DNA of 64,000 bases from Leifsonia sp. AG29 (GTDB lineage Bacteria > Actinomycetota > Actinomycetes > Actinomycetales > Microbacteriaceae). The position numbers were made by a program, and so were the translations under genes. Each line of letters opens with the position of its first letter. Position 1 is the stretch's first letter. Positions 49,676 through 57,481 of the stretch are shown in pieces. The DNA lies in the NCBI RefSeq assembly GCF_009765225.1, contig NZ_VMSF01000001.1, forward strand, positions 3,348,001 through 3,412,000. Reading direction: 5' to 3'. Below the pieces are notes generated by a model that saw only the letters and a list, made by a program, of their open reading frames with translations, searched no databases and was not told the origin of the DNA.

Positions 49676-50016
49676 GACACCGGTCAGCCCTCCTAAGATC
49701 TGACAGCGTCAAAGAGACCGGACAGTGATAAGTCGGCGACGCCTCCCCGCAGAGCTACCGAGACCACGGTCACTCGTTCCACCACGATTCGTCACCCTCG
49801 ACCCAGGAATGGGTCGCGGCCATCGTCTGCCCCTTCACACTCGCCCGCGAGGGCATTAGGGACACCCCCTAGACGGGATCGCCGCCCGTCCCAACAAGGT
49901 CCCAGACCTTGCAGTCCCCTTACCACCAGCGAGCGCTGCTGGTGACCGGGCTCAGCGGTTCCCTGACCCTAGGGGCCCAGCGGGGAGGCGCCACAGCGCA
50001 TCGCTACACTGCCGTC
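49676..50016. other. intergenic gap before the membrane gene at 50017
   Basis: I see no gene. There is a 7-bp inverted repeat, CAAGGTC (49895-49901) with GACCTTG (49905-49911), and a second short one around CACCAGC/GCTGGTG near 49930. A TACACT element (50005-50010) ends 6 nt before the next ATG. Confidence 0.55.
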
Positions 50017-51004
50017 ATGGTCAACGGAGTGCTTACGTTGATGCTGGAGGATGTCGGCTGGCACCAGCGTCGCGCGCGTTGGCTGACGGTCGCTGCATTC
50101 ATCGCCCTCGGCGCCGGCATCGTCCCCATGATCCGCCTCGTGGTCGGCTTGAGTTCTTCCCCGACGGCGGAGGATCCGTGGGGTCCGCTCGACGCGTTCG
50201 TGATCCTCGCGGGGGTGCTTCTGTGGGCGGCGACCATCGTCTGCTTCTCTGCGTCGCGGCGTCACACCCGCGTGGCGGCGGCACTGGCAGTGCGGCAGCT
50301 TGTGGAGGAGCACGGCGCCAGGGTGCGTCTCGCGCGAGTTGCAGAGGAAGCTGCGAGCCCAGCCCGCCTCGGACGCGTGGTGGAGCAACGCGGATGGCGT
50401 GTGATCCCGGTCGACGAGTTGGAAGAGCGCGATCGGCTTGCGCAGCTGTTCATCGCCGCCCGCAGTCGGCCGGGGACACGTCGCGAACGTGTCGATCGAT
50501 TCGGGCGCCACGTCGCGTCGCGATATGCCCGCGTCGTCTTCGTGCGGAGCCTCACTCTTGGAGCGCTCATTGCGGTGTCTGCCGTCGCGGGGACGGCCGG
50601 AGTGGCCGCGATAATCGCAGGCGGCTCCGCGAGGCATGCGACGGTGACGACCGCGGTGGTGATCATCTTCACTGTGATAGCCGTGTCGCCGATCGTCGGT
50701 GTGCTGCTGCGGCGAAGCCCTGCCGGCCTCCTTCACCGCGGGGGAAGGGCCATCGCTCACTTCCTCGCAAGAGAGCGTGTCTCACTTGGTGGTGAATCTG
50801 AAGTCAGCGGCGATCCTCGGTTCGCTGCTCCTCGGGCTCATTTCCTTTCCCTTCGGCTTTGCCGCGATCGGCCTCAACAACGGCCGATCGCTGGGAATCG
50901 CGGCGCTCGGCATCCTTGCAATCGCGGCCACGCTCTCGGCCCTGCTGATACTCACGGCCTTCCCGATCAATCCTTGTCTTGGCCATATCACTTGCGGCGG
51001 CTGA
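50017..51004 (+). pseudogene. membrane protein gene, probably frameshifted near 50780
   Basis: From the ATG at 50017 (leaderless: TACACT, 6 nt, ATG) the frame encodes two membrane helices (about residues 20-40 and 57-75), a cytoplasmic helical part of about 100 residues, and two more helices (about 185-205 and 215-235). Around 50770-50800 this frame turns into Arg/Pro-rich noise, although it stays open to 51069. In another frame a clear membrane sequence begins there (NLKSAAILGSLLLGLISFPF and a second helix) and ends at 51004. One gene with a frameshift is the simplest reading; two overlapping genes, the second starting at GTG 50789 or 50792, are the alternative. The family is unknown. Confidence 0.55.
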
Positions 51005-51065
51005 AGGCGACGAGGCCTCTAGGCACTCTGCACCGTCGGGGATCCGTCAACGGACGTTCCGCTGT

Positions 51066-51320
51066 CTAATGGCTACCCAGAGGGATCTCGTCTGGGCGAA
51101 CGGGGCGGACCCGAGGAATGAGTCGCTCCTCGACGGCACCGAACCGCTCAAAGTTCGCCCGCGCTTGCGTCAAACTAGGCTCGTTTGCTCCACCTGCGAA
51201 GGTCGGATCGTCATTCTGAACGGCGTCATTTTCCCAGAAGCAGACAGGACAGATTTCATAGCTGCCGTTCTTAGGGTCGTCCAGGGTTAGATAACCGCAG
51301 CACGGACAGGGGTACTTCAT
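51066..51320 (-). CDS. CPCC-family cysteine-rich (zinc-ribbon) protein
   Basis: The 84-residue protein has the Cys_rich_CPCC pattern: YPCPCCGYLTLDDPKNGSYE followed by ICPVCFWENDAVQ, giving four or five cysteines that probably hold zinc, and the family end SLTQARANFERFGA. Members are small, scattered in genomes and uncharacterised. The ATG at 51320 opens directly on the motif. Confidence 0.85.
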   Translation of the reverse strand: MKYPCPCCGYLTLDDPKNGSYEICPVCFWENDAVQNDDPTFAGGANEPSLTQARANFERFGAVEERLIPRVRPVRPDEIPLGSH

Positions 51321-51426
51321 TTGCCCAGACTGCCCGCCGGCCACCCTCGCGCACAATCCGCTGCACGCAGAACCATCCTTCACCGCGAACGGAGCAGTCC
51401 TCCCGGGGCACCGGGTGATCCGCCAG

Positions 51427-51960
51427 TCAGGGTATTGAGGTCGGCCAGCGGTCGCTGAGCCAGTCGTGCCACGTTTCCGCGCCATTAGGGGGTGGTGGGG
51501 TCCAGGACCCGGAGAGTTCGTCGCGCTCAGGCGCCTGGAACGCGGCCCGCCAGTTCTCCAATGCATCACGGTCCATCTCCCAGGTGTCCCCGGGGGCCTC
51601 ACGCCACCGTTGTGTCACGCGAGCCAACTGTGTTTCCGGATCAACATCGAGGAAGACGGTTTGGGCCGTAGCGCCGAGAGAGGCCGCGAGCCAATGCAGT
51701 GCGGCGCGTTCGTCGCGTCCCCAGAGGCCGAAGTCGAGGATAACGTTCGTGCCCCGCTGCAGTGCTTGGGTCGCGACCCAGATCAGCCGGCCCTCAAGCA
51801 CATCACGCCGGCCGTCGACATCGGAGAGACCAAACAACGGCATCATCCATTCGTCCGGGCTCAACCGCATCGCGCCGCTTTCGTGCTCGAGTTCTCGCGC
51901 GCGGGTCGACTTGCCGCTGCCGGGGAGTCCGACCATCAAAAACAGAGTCGGCTTAGTCAT
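51427..51960 (-). CDS. AAA_33-type P-loop kinase
   Basis: The 177-residue protein has P-loop GLPGSGKST (residues 11-19) and the layout of small-molecule or zeta-like kinases: a lid region with RVTQRWREA and the strand VFLDVDPETQLAR. Homologues phosphorylate small molecules or nucleotide sugars; the substrate here is unknown. The start looks leaderless: TACGCT ends 6 nt before the ATG on the minus strand. Confidence 0.82.
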   Translation of the reverse strand: MTKPTLFLMVGLPGSGKSTRARELEHESGAMRLSPDEWMMPLFGLSDVDGRRDVLEGRLIWVATQALQRGTNVILDFGLWGRDERAALHWLAASLGATAQTVFLDVDPETQLARVTQRWREAPGDTWEMDRDALENWRAAFQAPERDELSGSWTPPPPNGAETWHDWLSDRWPTSIP

Positions 51961-52062
51961 AACGTCAGCGTAAAGATGCCGCGGTCCCATCGCCGAGCGG
52001 CATGCGCGTCGCCCTGGTTTAGGAGATCCGTGACTCCAAAAGCTGGTGGTTAGGGTTGGGAA

Positions 52063-52473
52063 ATGCGAATCCGAGCCGTGGCGGTCGTCTTCGCCGGTGA
52101 TGACGTTCTCTTGATCAACCGGCGAAAGGGCGGCCGCACCTACAGCGTCCTCCCTGGCGGTGCCGTCGAGCAAGGCGAGAGCCTCGCCGAGGCGTGCGTA
52201 CGGGAACTGCGCGAGGAGACCGGCCTTCAGGGGCGCGATGCGGAGCTGATCGATGTCCCCGTCGATCTCGAAACGCCGGCGTTCTACTTTCGCGTGCACG
52301 TTGACTCACGCGAGTTGAAGCTCGGTGAGCCCGAAGCCAGCAGAGCATCCGAGACAAACACCTATGCGCCGGCGTGGATCCCGTTCTCCCAAACCGGTCT
52401 CCGCAACCTCGTCCCTACGGAGGCTCGCGTGGCGACCATGGCCGTCGCACACCGGAATACCCGCCGTGCGTAA
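52063..52473 (+). CDS. NUDIX hydrolase
   Basis: The 136-residue protein has a complete Nudix box at residues 33-55 (GAVEQGES, then RELREETGL), which binds the metal for cleaving nucleoside diphosphates linked to another group. The rest is a single Nudix fold. The substrate cannot be inferred. The start looks leaderless: TAGGGT, 6 nt, ATG. It is divergent from the P-loop kinase with 102 bp between them. Confidence 0.9.
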   Translation: MRIRAVAVVFAGDDVLLINRRKGGRTYSVLPGGAVEQGESLAEACVRELREETGLQGRDAELIDVPVDLETPAFYFRVHVDSRELKLGEPEASRASETNTYAPAWIPFSQTGLRNLVPTEARVATMAVAHRNTRRA

Positions 52474-52562
52474 CAGGATCCCTGTAACGGACGCCCCAAG
52501 ATTTGGATCGCGCTCGCCTCGGCCACCGCAGTCTGCCGGAACGCTGCCTCACGGACGAGTGC

Positions 52563-52877
52563 CTACTCCGTTTCCATCGATTGGCGTCGCGCGGTCACCA
52601 TAGCGCCCAAGGTGGGCCGCAGCAGCTGTCGGAGGTAGGCCATGACGATCGAAGCACCGATGAGGACGATGCCGAGTGTGGGCAGGATGGCTCCGAGCAC
52701 GCGGACAAGGATCTCCACGAAAGAGAGCAGGCCATTACTTACTCCCCCCGCCGAGTTGCTGGAGTCGACGAGGTAGTAGCTGAGGCTCGGGACAAAGATC
52801 ACGAGCAGCGCTCCGACAACGGCCAGGCCGACGCCCCACCAGAGGACGACGTTGGGTCGAAGCTTGGACGAGTTCAT
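52563..52877 (-). CDS. hypothetical two-helix membrane protein
   Basis: The 104-residue protein has two hydrophobic segments (about residues 12-30 and 53-80), separated by a Ser/Asn-rich loop, and a basic C-terminus. AGGAGGAAA stands about 7 nt before the ATG at 52877. I know no family. Confidence 0.65.
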   Translation of the reverse strand: MNSSKLRPNVVLWWGVGLAVVGALLVIFVPSLSYYLVDSSNSAGGVSNGLLSFVEILVRVLGAILPTLGIVLIGASIVMAYLRQLLRPTLGAMVTARRQSMETE

Positions 52878-52950
52878 CGTTCGGTTTCCTCCTAGTTGGA
52901 AGCCGGCTCGCCATTTCTTCGGCGAGCCGGCTCCTTTCACCCTATGTGGG

Positions 52951-53179
52951 TCAGGCGCGCCAAAGGTATGCAGCCCCGGTTACGCCGGACAGCGAGAATC
53001 CCTGCATCTGGGTGTAGGCCAACACGTTGCCCCACGGAACGCTGTAGTCCCCACCGGAGCAGCCTGTCGAGTACCAGGCTGCCGCGTGACTGGAGTTGTA
53101 GCCCCGCCCGTTGGTGCACAGCTCGACGTCCGAACCGTTCTCCCAGTGGTACTGATCGCAGAAACGCTGCTCACGCGAG
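52951..53179 (-). pseudogene. C-terminal fragment of a Cys/Trp-rich, probably secreted protein
   Basis: The minus strand encodes about 75 residues (YHWENGSDVELCTNGRG, then a WYSTGCSGGDYSVPWGN-like stretch) ending in a TGA at 52951. The composition (Trp, Tyr, Cys, Gly) looks like a genuine extracellular domain. There is no start codon in frame: an in-frame stop (about 53191) lies just before the readable part. The 5' end is therefore lost. Direct repeat B begins 100 bp away, so rearrangement there may have cut the gene. Confidence 0.45.
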
Positions 53180-53280
53180 ACCGATCATAGGGGCGAAGGC
53201 AGTGTCGCGTGCGTGTCCGTGCCGACTCCTCCGAGGCGCGACGGGCGCGGCCGGCGTGAGCGATGCCTGAAAATTGTCTG

Positions 53281-53606
53281 CCCGAAGGCGGGTCGAGGCC
53301 CGAAACGCCGTTGCGCCGCAAAGCAAGCGCGACGATGCCAGCAGTTAGCTGGACTGCTGATTCCCGTATACCTGTCCCGCAAAAGGGCCCGGTGAAGCGG
53401 CGTCAAACGCTACAGATGCGCCACTCGCCATAAGACGGACTTCCGGCTCGACCCGCGACCTTCCTTGTCCGTGATCGGAAGTGTCGCGAGCTCTCTTCAT
53501 CGGTCGATGCAGCGTGAAGTCGGGCGACAGAACCCGCCACTTACATTGTCCACGACACGAAAAGAGACAAACTTCGTGGCGGGGAGACAATCTACGGCGA
53601 CGGTCG
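53281..53606. repeat. direct repeat B (right border of the accessory region)
   Basis: This copy of the 45346-45621 repeat has 48 extra bases (53435-53482), themselves partly inverted (ACTTCC and GGAAGT). Otherwise the match is close, including the inverted repeat ATTGTC/GACAAT (53545-53550 and 53586-53591). It ends 11 bp before the dnaB stop codon. Both copies therefore sit at the 3' ends of minus-strand genes. Confidence 0.9.
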
Positions 53607-53617
53607 GCACCCGGTTC

Positions 53618-54991
53618 TTAGATCGGCGCCATGTCGGCGAAGCGCGAGTACATGCCCTGGAACGCCACGGTGACGGTCTTCGTCGGGCCGTTGCGGTGCT
53701 TGGCGACGATGAGGTCGGCCTCGCCGGCCCGGGGGTTGTCCTTCTCGTAGGCGGACTCGCGGTGGAGGAGGATCACGACGTCGGCGTCCTGCTCGATCGA
53801 GCCGGACTCGCGGAGGTCGCTCAGGGCGGGCAGCTTGTCGGCGCGCTGCTCCGGACCGCGGTTCAGCTGCGACAGCGCGATGACCGGTACCTGGAGCTCC
53901 TTGGCGAGGAGCTTTAGCGCGCGCGAGAACTCGCTGACCTCCTGCTGGCGGCTCTCGACGCGCTTGCCGCTCGTCATGAGCTGGAGGTAGTCGATGATGA
54001 CCATCTTGAGTCCGACCCGCTGCTTCAACCGCCGGCACTTCGCGCGGATCTCGACGAGCGTCATGTTGGGGCTGTCGTCGATGTAGAGCGGCGCGTCGTT
54101 GATGCGGCCGCGCGTGGAGGCGATCGTCGTCCAGTCGCGGTTGTCCACGGTTCCCTTGCGCATGTTCTGGAGCGGGACGGACGCCTCCGCCGAGAGGAGG
54201 CGCATGGCGATCTCGCTGCGCCCCATCTCGAGCGAGAAGAAGATGGTCGGCATGTCGTGCTTGATCGCTGCCGCCCGGGCGAAGTCGAGCGCGAGGGTCG
54301 ACTTTCCGAGCGCAGGACGCGCCGCGACGATGACCATCTGGCCCGGGTGGAGGCCGTTCGTGAGCTCGTCCAGCTCGACGAACCCGGTGGGGACGCCCGT
54401 CATCGAGCCGTCCTTGTGCTTCGCCGCCTCGATCTCGTCGATGGCGACCGTCACGGCCTCGGTCAGGGGGACGTAGTCCTCGGTCTCCTGGCTGCCCGTC
54501 ACCGAGTAGATCTCGGCCTGGGCGTTGTTCACGAGGTCCAGAACCTCGCCCTCGGCCTTGTAGCCCATCTGCGTGATGCGGGTGCCGGCCTCGACCAGAC
54601 GCCGGAGGAGCGCCTTCTCCGCGACGATGCTCGCGTAGTAGCCCGCGTTCGCTGCGGTCGGCACGAGGCTCGTCAGGGTGTGGAGGTACTCGGCACCGCC
54701 CGCGCGGGAGAGCTCACCCAGCTTCGTCAGCTCGTCGGTCACCGTGATGACGTCGGTCGGCTCGCCGTGGGAGTACAGCGACAGGATCGCGTCGTAGATG
54801 ATCTCGTGCTTCGGGATGTAGAAGTCCGTGCCGCGGACGACCTCGACGACATCGGCGACAGCGTCCTTGCTGAGCAGCATGCCGCCCAGTGCGCTCTGCT
54901 CGGCGAGGAGGTCATGCGGCGGGGTGCGCTCGGGGTTGCGGGAATCGCCCGGCTCGCGGGTGTCGGCGAGGCCGATGTGGGCGATGGACAC
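53618..54991 (-). CDS. dnaB: replicative DNA helicase DnaB
   Basis: DnaB is the hexameric 5'-3' helicase of the replication fork. The 457-residue protein has an N-terminal primase-binding domain (about residues 25-130) and a RecA-like core with P-loop ARPALGKST (224-232), MVIIDYLQLMTSG and ALSQLNRGPEQRADKLP. There is no intein, unlike in many mycobacterial dnaB genes. The GTG start follows GAGGAG. It lies in the usual place beside rplI. Confidence 0.96.
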   Translation of the reverse strand: MSIAHIGLADTREPGDSRNPERTPPHDLLAEQSALGGMLLSKDAVADVVEVVRGTDFYIPKHEIIYDAILSLYSHGEPTDVITVTDELTKLGELSRAGGAEYLHTLTSLVPTAANAGYYASIVAEKALLRRLVEAGTRITQMGYKAEGEVLDLVNNAQAEIYSVTGSQETEDYVPLTEAVTVAIDEIEAAKHKDGSMTGVPTGFVELDELTNGLHPGQMVIVAARPALGKSTLALDFARAAAIKHDMPTIFFSLEMGRSEIAMRLLSAEASVPLQNMRKGTVDNRDWTTIASTRGRINDAPLYIDDSPNMTLVEIRAKCRRLKQRVGLKMVIIDYLQLMTSGKRVESRQQEVSEFSRALKLLAKELQVPVIALSQLNRGPEQRADKLPALSDLRESGSIEQDADVVILLHRESAYEKDNPRAGEADLIVAKHRNGPTKTVTVAFQGMYSRFADMAPI

Positions 54992-55530
54992 GCGTTCTCC
55001 TCACGTTCTCGGGCGGGGTCCGCCGTCTGGTGTTCGTCGTGGTGCTGTCGCGTCTACGGACAGGCTCGCACCTGAGCGCGGGCATGGCCGTGCGACATCC
55101 CGCCGGGGGTCTTTCCACTGCCGTGGGCGGACCCTTCCGTCGGGTTCGATGGTGCGGGCGACCACCGACATCGCCGGTGATCCGGAGGCCGTCCGTCGAC
55201 CTCGCTCCACCCTAGGGAGCAGCGGTCCGACGCCACAACTCGGCCTGTGGATAACTATGTGGAGAGAATGCGCGAAACGCCGCGGGCGCTGTGCAGAAGA
55301 TGTGGGGAAAACTGTGGACAACCAGAAAGTTTTGGTGCATTAAGCGGCTCTGAACAGGCTTTTTACTTTCCCCACCCTGTGTGTAAAAAGTTCCTTCAAG
55401 CCTGTGTTGACGGTTCTACGGACACGCCCGGGACCTGTGCACAAATCTGAGGAAAACGATCCTTAACGCGGTGTAGCGGCGGGAGGCATCCCGCCGCTAC
55501 ACTTGCGTCTATTTTGCCCGGAGGCGCCGC
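54992..55530. other. intergenic region between rplI and dnaB with DnaA-box-like sites
   Basis: This 539-bp gap has no convincing gene. Its part at 55240-55460 is relatively A/T-rich and holds TGTGGATAA (55246-55254, a perfect DnaA box in reverse), TGTGGACAA (55313-55321) and TGTGCACAA (55436-55444), with weaker forms at 55301 and 55378. It also holds the rplI terminator at 55471-55502 and must contain the dnaB promoter. Confidence 0.7.
55471..55502 (-). terminator. hairpin terminator of the rpsF-ssb-rpsR-rplI operon
   Basis: A perfect 14-bp stem (55471-55484 with 55489-55502) closes a 4-nt loop, 28 bp after the rplI stop. On the minus strand the sequence after it is CGCGTTAAGG, without a T run. 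Confidence 0.9.
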
Positions 55531-55983
55531 CTACTTCGCGGCGACCACCTGGAGGCTGATGACGGCCGAGAGGTCGTCGTGCAGTCGCACGGTCGCCTCG
55601 TGGTCGCCGACCACCTTGATGGGGTTGGGGAGCTCGATCTTGCGCTTGTCGAGCTCGCCGATGCCCGCCGCCTTGACGGCGTCGGCCACGTCGGCCGGCT
55701 TGACCGAACCGAACAGGCGGCCCTCGCGGCCGGCCTTGACCGTCAGCTTGACGCGGGCGGCCTCGAGCTTCGCCTTGAGGTCCTGGGCGGCCTCGACGGT
55801 GTGCAGCTCGCGAGCGGCGCGTGCCGCCTTGATCTGCTCGACCTGCTTCTCGCCACCGCGGGTCCACGTGATCGCGAAGCCCTGGGGGACGAGGTAGTTG
55901 CGGGCGTAGCCGTTCTTGACGTCGACGACGTCACCGGCCGAGCCGAGGCCGGTGACCTCGTGCGTGAGAATGACCTTGGACAT
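55531..55983 (-). CDS. rplI: 50S ribosomal protein L9
   Basis: The 150-residue L9 has the N-terminal rRNA-binding domain ([34 protein letters not shown]), the connecting helix (about residues 42-75) and a C-terminal domain ([16 protein letters not shown]). It is the last gene of the rpsF operon, 11 bp after rpsR. Confidence 0.97.
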   Translation of the reverse strand: MSKVILTHEVTGLGSAGDVVDVKNGYARNYLVPQGFAITWTRGGEKQVEQIKAARAARELHTVEAAQDLKAKLEAARVKLTVKAGREGRLFGSVKPADVADAVKAAGIGELDKRKIELPNPIKVVGDHEATVRLHDDLSAVISLQVVAAK

Positions 55984-55994
55984 GCTGCTTCTCC

Positions 55995-56258
55995 TTAACG
56001 GCCAGAGCCGGCGTAGGGGAGAAGGGCCATCTCGCGCGCGTTCTTGACGGCGCGGGCGATCAGGCGCTGCTCCTGGACGGAGACACCGGTGATGCGGCGG
56101 GCGCGGATCTTTCCACGCTCCGAGATGAACTTCCGCAGGGTGGCGACGTCCTTGTAATCGATGACTCCGACGCGAACGGACTTCGCGGGAGCGGCGTTCT
56201 TGCCGTCCTTGCCCTTGCGGATCGGCTTGCGGCGGTCGCCGCTCGACTTTCCAGCCAT
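55995..56258 (-). CDS. rpsR: 30S ribosomal protein S18
   Basis: The 87-residue protein has the S18 core: [39 protein letters not shown] and the end [13 protein letters not shown]. The N-terminus is Lys-rich. No zinc cysteines are present, so it is the zinc-free type. It lies between ssb and rplI. Confidence 0.97.
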   Translation of the reverse strand: MAGKSSGDRRKPIRKGKDGKNAAPAKSVRVGVIDYKDVATLRKFISERGKIRARRITGVSVQEQRLIARAVKNAREMALLPYAGSGR

Positions 56259-56338
56259 GGTTTCCTTTGCTTTCCGCCCGGCGCGGCAGGGCCGCGGGGC
56301 TGATGTACTGTGGCCCCCTCGTCAGGAGGGGGTGGTGT

Positions 56339-56842
56339 TCAGAAGGGGGTCTCGTCGTTGTAGGAGCCCGGCGTGTTCCACACGTCGGCGCCCGACGACG
56401 GGTCGGCGGGGGCCGAAGCCGCCCAGGGCTCCTCGACGGCGGGTGCGCCGCCGAATCCGCCCGGCCCTCGCGAGGAGGACTGCGCGCGGGTCACCTGAGC
56501 GGTGGCGTAGCGCAGCGACGGCCCGATCTCGTCGATCTCGAGCTCGATGCTGGTGCGCTTCTCGCCTTCCTTCGTCTCGTAGGAACGCTGCTTCAAGCGG
56601 CCCTGCGCGATGACGCGCGACCCCTTCGTCAGCGAGCCGGCGACGTGCTCGGCGAACTCGCGCCACACGCTCGCGCGGAGGAACAGAGCCTCGCCGTCCT
56701 TCCACTCGTTCGCCTGACGGTCGAACGTGCGCGGAGTCGACGCGATCGTGAAGTTCGCGACGGCCAGCCCGTTCTGCGTGTAACGCAGCTCGGGGTCGGC
56801 CGTGAGGTTGCCCACGACGGTGATGACGGTCTCCCCGGCCAT
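56339..56842 (-). CDS. ssb: single-stranded DNA-binding protein
   Basis: SSB coats single-stranded DNA at forks. The 167-residue protein has an OB fold ([57 protein letters not shown]), a Gly/Ala-rich linker and the acidic tail ending DETPF, where partner proteins bind. The ATG at 56842 is 4 bp after the rpsF stop; the longer frame overlaps rpsF and is not the start. Confidence 0.97.
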   Translation of the reverse strand: MAGETVITVVGNLTADPELRYTQNGLAVANFTIASTPRTFDRQANEWKDGEALFLRASVWREFAEHVAGSLTKGSRVIAQGRLKQRSYETKEGEKRTSIELEIDEIGPSLRYATAQVTRAQSSSRGPGGFGGAPAVEEPWAASAPADPSSGADVWNTPGSYNDETPF

Positions 56843-56846
56843 GGGA

Positions 56847-57218
56847 CTAGGCGCCGGCCTTCTCGGCGGTGGCGGCCTTGCGGGCGGCCTTGTCGTCGGC
56901 GCGCTTCTGAGCGGCGGCGACCTGGGCGATCGCCTCCTCGGCACGGAGCACCTTGGTGCGCATGACGGCCTCGCTGAGCTTCAGCTGGCGGTCGAGCTCC
57001 TTGGTGGTGTCGCCGTTGGCCGTGAGCTGCACGACGGCGTAGATGCCTTCGGACTTCTTGTTGATCTCGTAGGCCAGGCGACGGCGTCCCCAGATGTCGA
57101 CGTTGTCGATCGTCCCGCCGTCGTTGCGGACGACGTTGAGGAACTTGTCAAGGCTGGGAGCAACGGTGCGCTCATCGATCTCGGGATCGAGGATGACCAT
57201 CAGCTCGTACTGATGCAT
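56847..57218 (-). CDS. rpsF: 30S ribosomal protein S6
   Basis: The 123-residue protein has the S6 fold: [39 protein letters not shown] and [12 protein letters not shown], with an Ala/Lys-rich tail. The ATG at 57218 stands 9 nt after a GGAGG site. It leads the operon rpsF-ssb-rpsR-rplI; a folded leader upstream may bind the S6:S18 complex. Confidence 0.97.
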   Translation of the reverse strand: MHQYELMVILDPEIDERTVAPSLDKFLNVVRNDGGTIDNVDIWGRRRLAYEINKKSEGIYAVVQLTANGDTTKELDRQLKLSEAVMRTKVLRAEEAIAQVAAAQKRADDKAARKAATAEKAGA

Positions 57219-57275
57219 GACTAACCCACCTCCTCTGGTCTCAGCGGCTGCAGACGTTCTGCAGCAGGAGGGTTG
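57219..57275 (-). promoter_or_regulatory. possible S6:S18 autoregulatory leader before rpsF
   Basis: In the minus-strand RNA, CTGCAGA (57264-57258) and TCTGCAG (57254-57248) form a hairpin with loop ACG, directly followed by CCG, the trinucleotide read by S6:S18. Outside it, CCTCC can pair with the GGAGG of the rpsF ribosome site. This fits the known rpsF leader in principle; covariation has not been checked. Confidence 0.4.
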
Positions 57276-57481
57276 TACATCGGTCGCCACGTGGGCAGGA
57301 TTCTGCCCGGGCAACTTGTCAAGGGTAACGGATCGGCGGGCGGGGCGCCAGCCGGGCCGGGCGGGGGCGATGCGGGAGGTGGCGGTCATGCTGCCAGCCT
57401 CGCCGGCGCAGGATCACCGACGGGGGCAGCGCCGGCATCCGTGGAGGACCGGGGCGCTCCAGCGGGCTGTGGAGGAGCGTC

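Noticed and set aside
45346-53606. Insertion sequence or prophage with transposase or integrase
   Set aside because: None of the frames between the repeats shows a transposase or recombinase pattern.
53618-54991. Intein in dnaB
   Set aside because: The P-loop and following motifs run without interruption and the length is the normal 457 residues.
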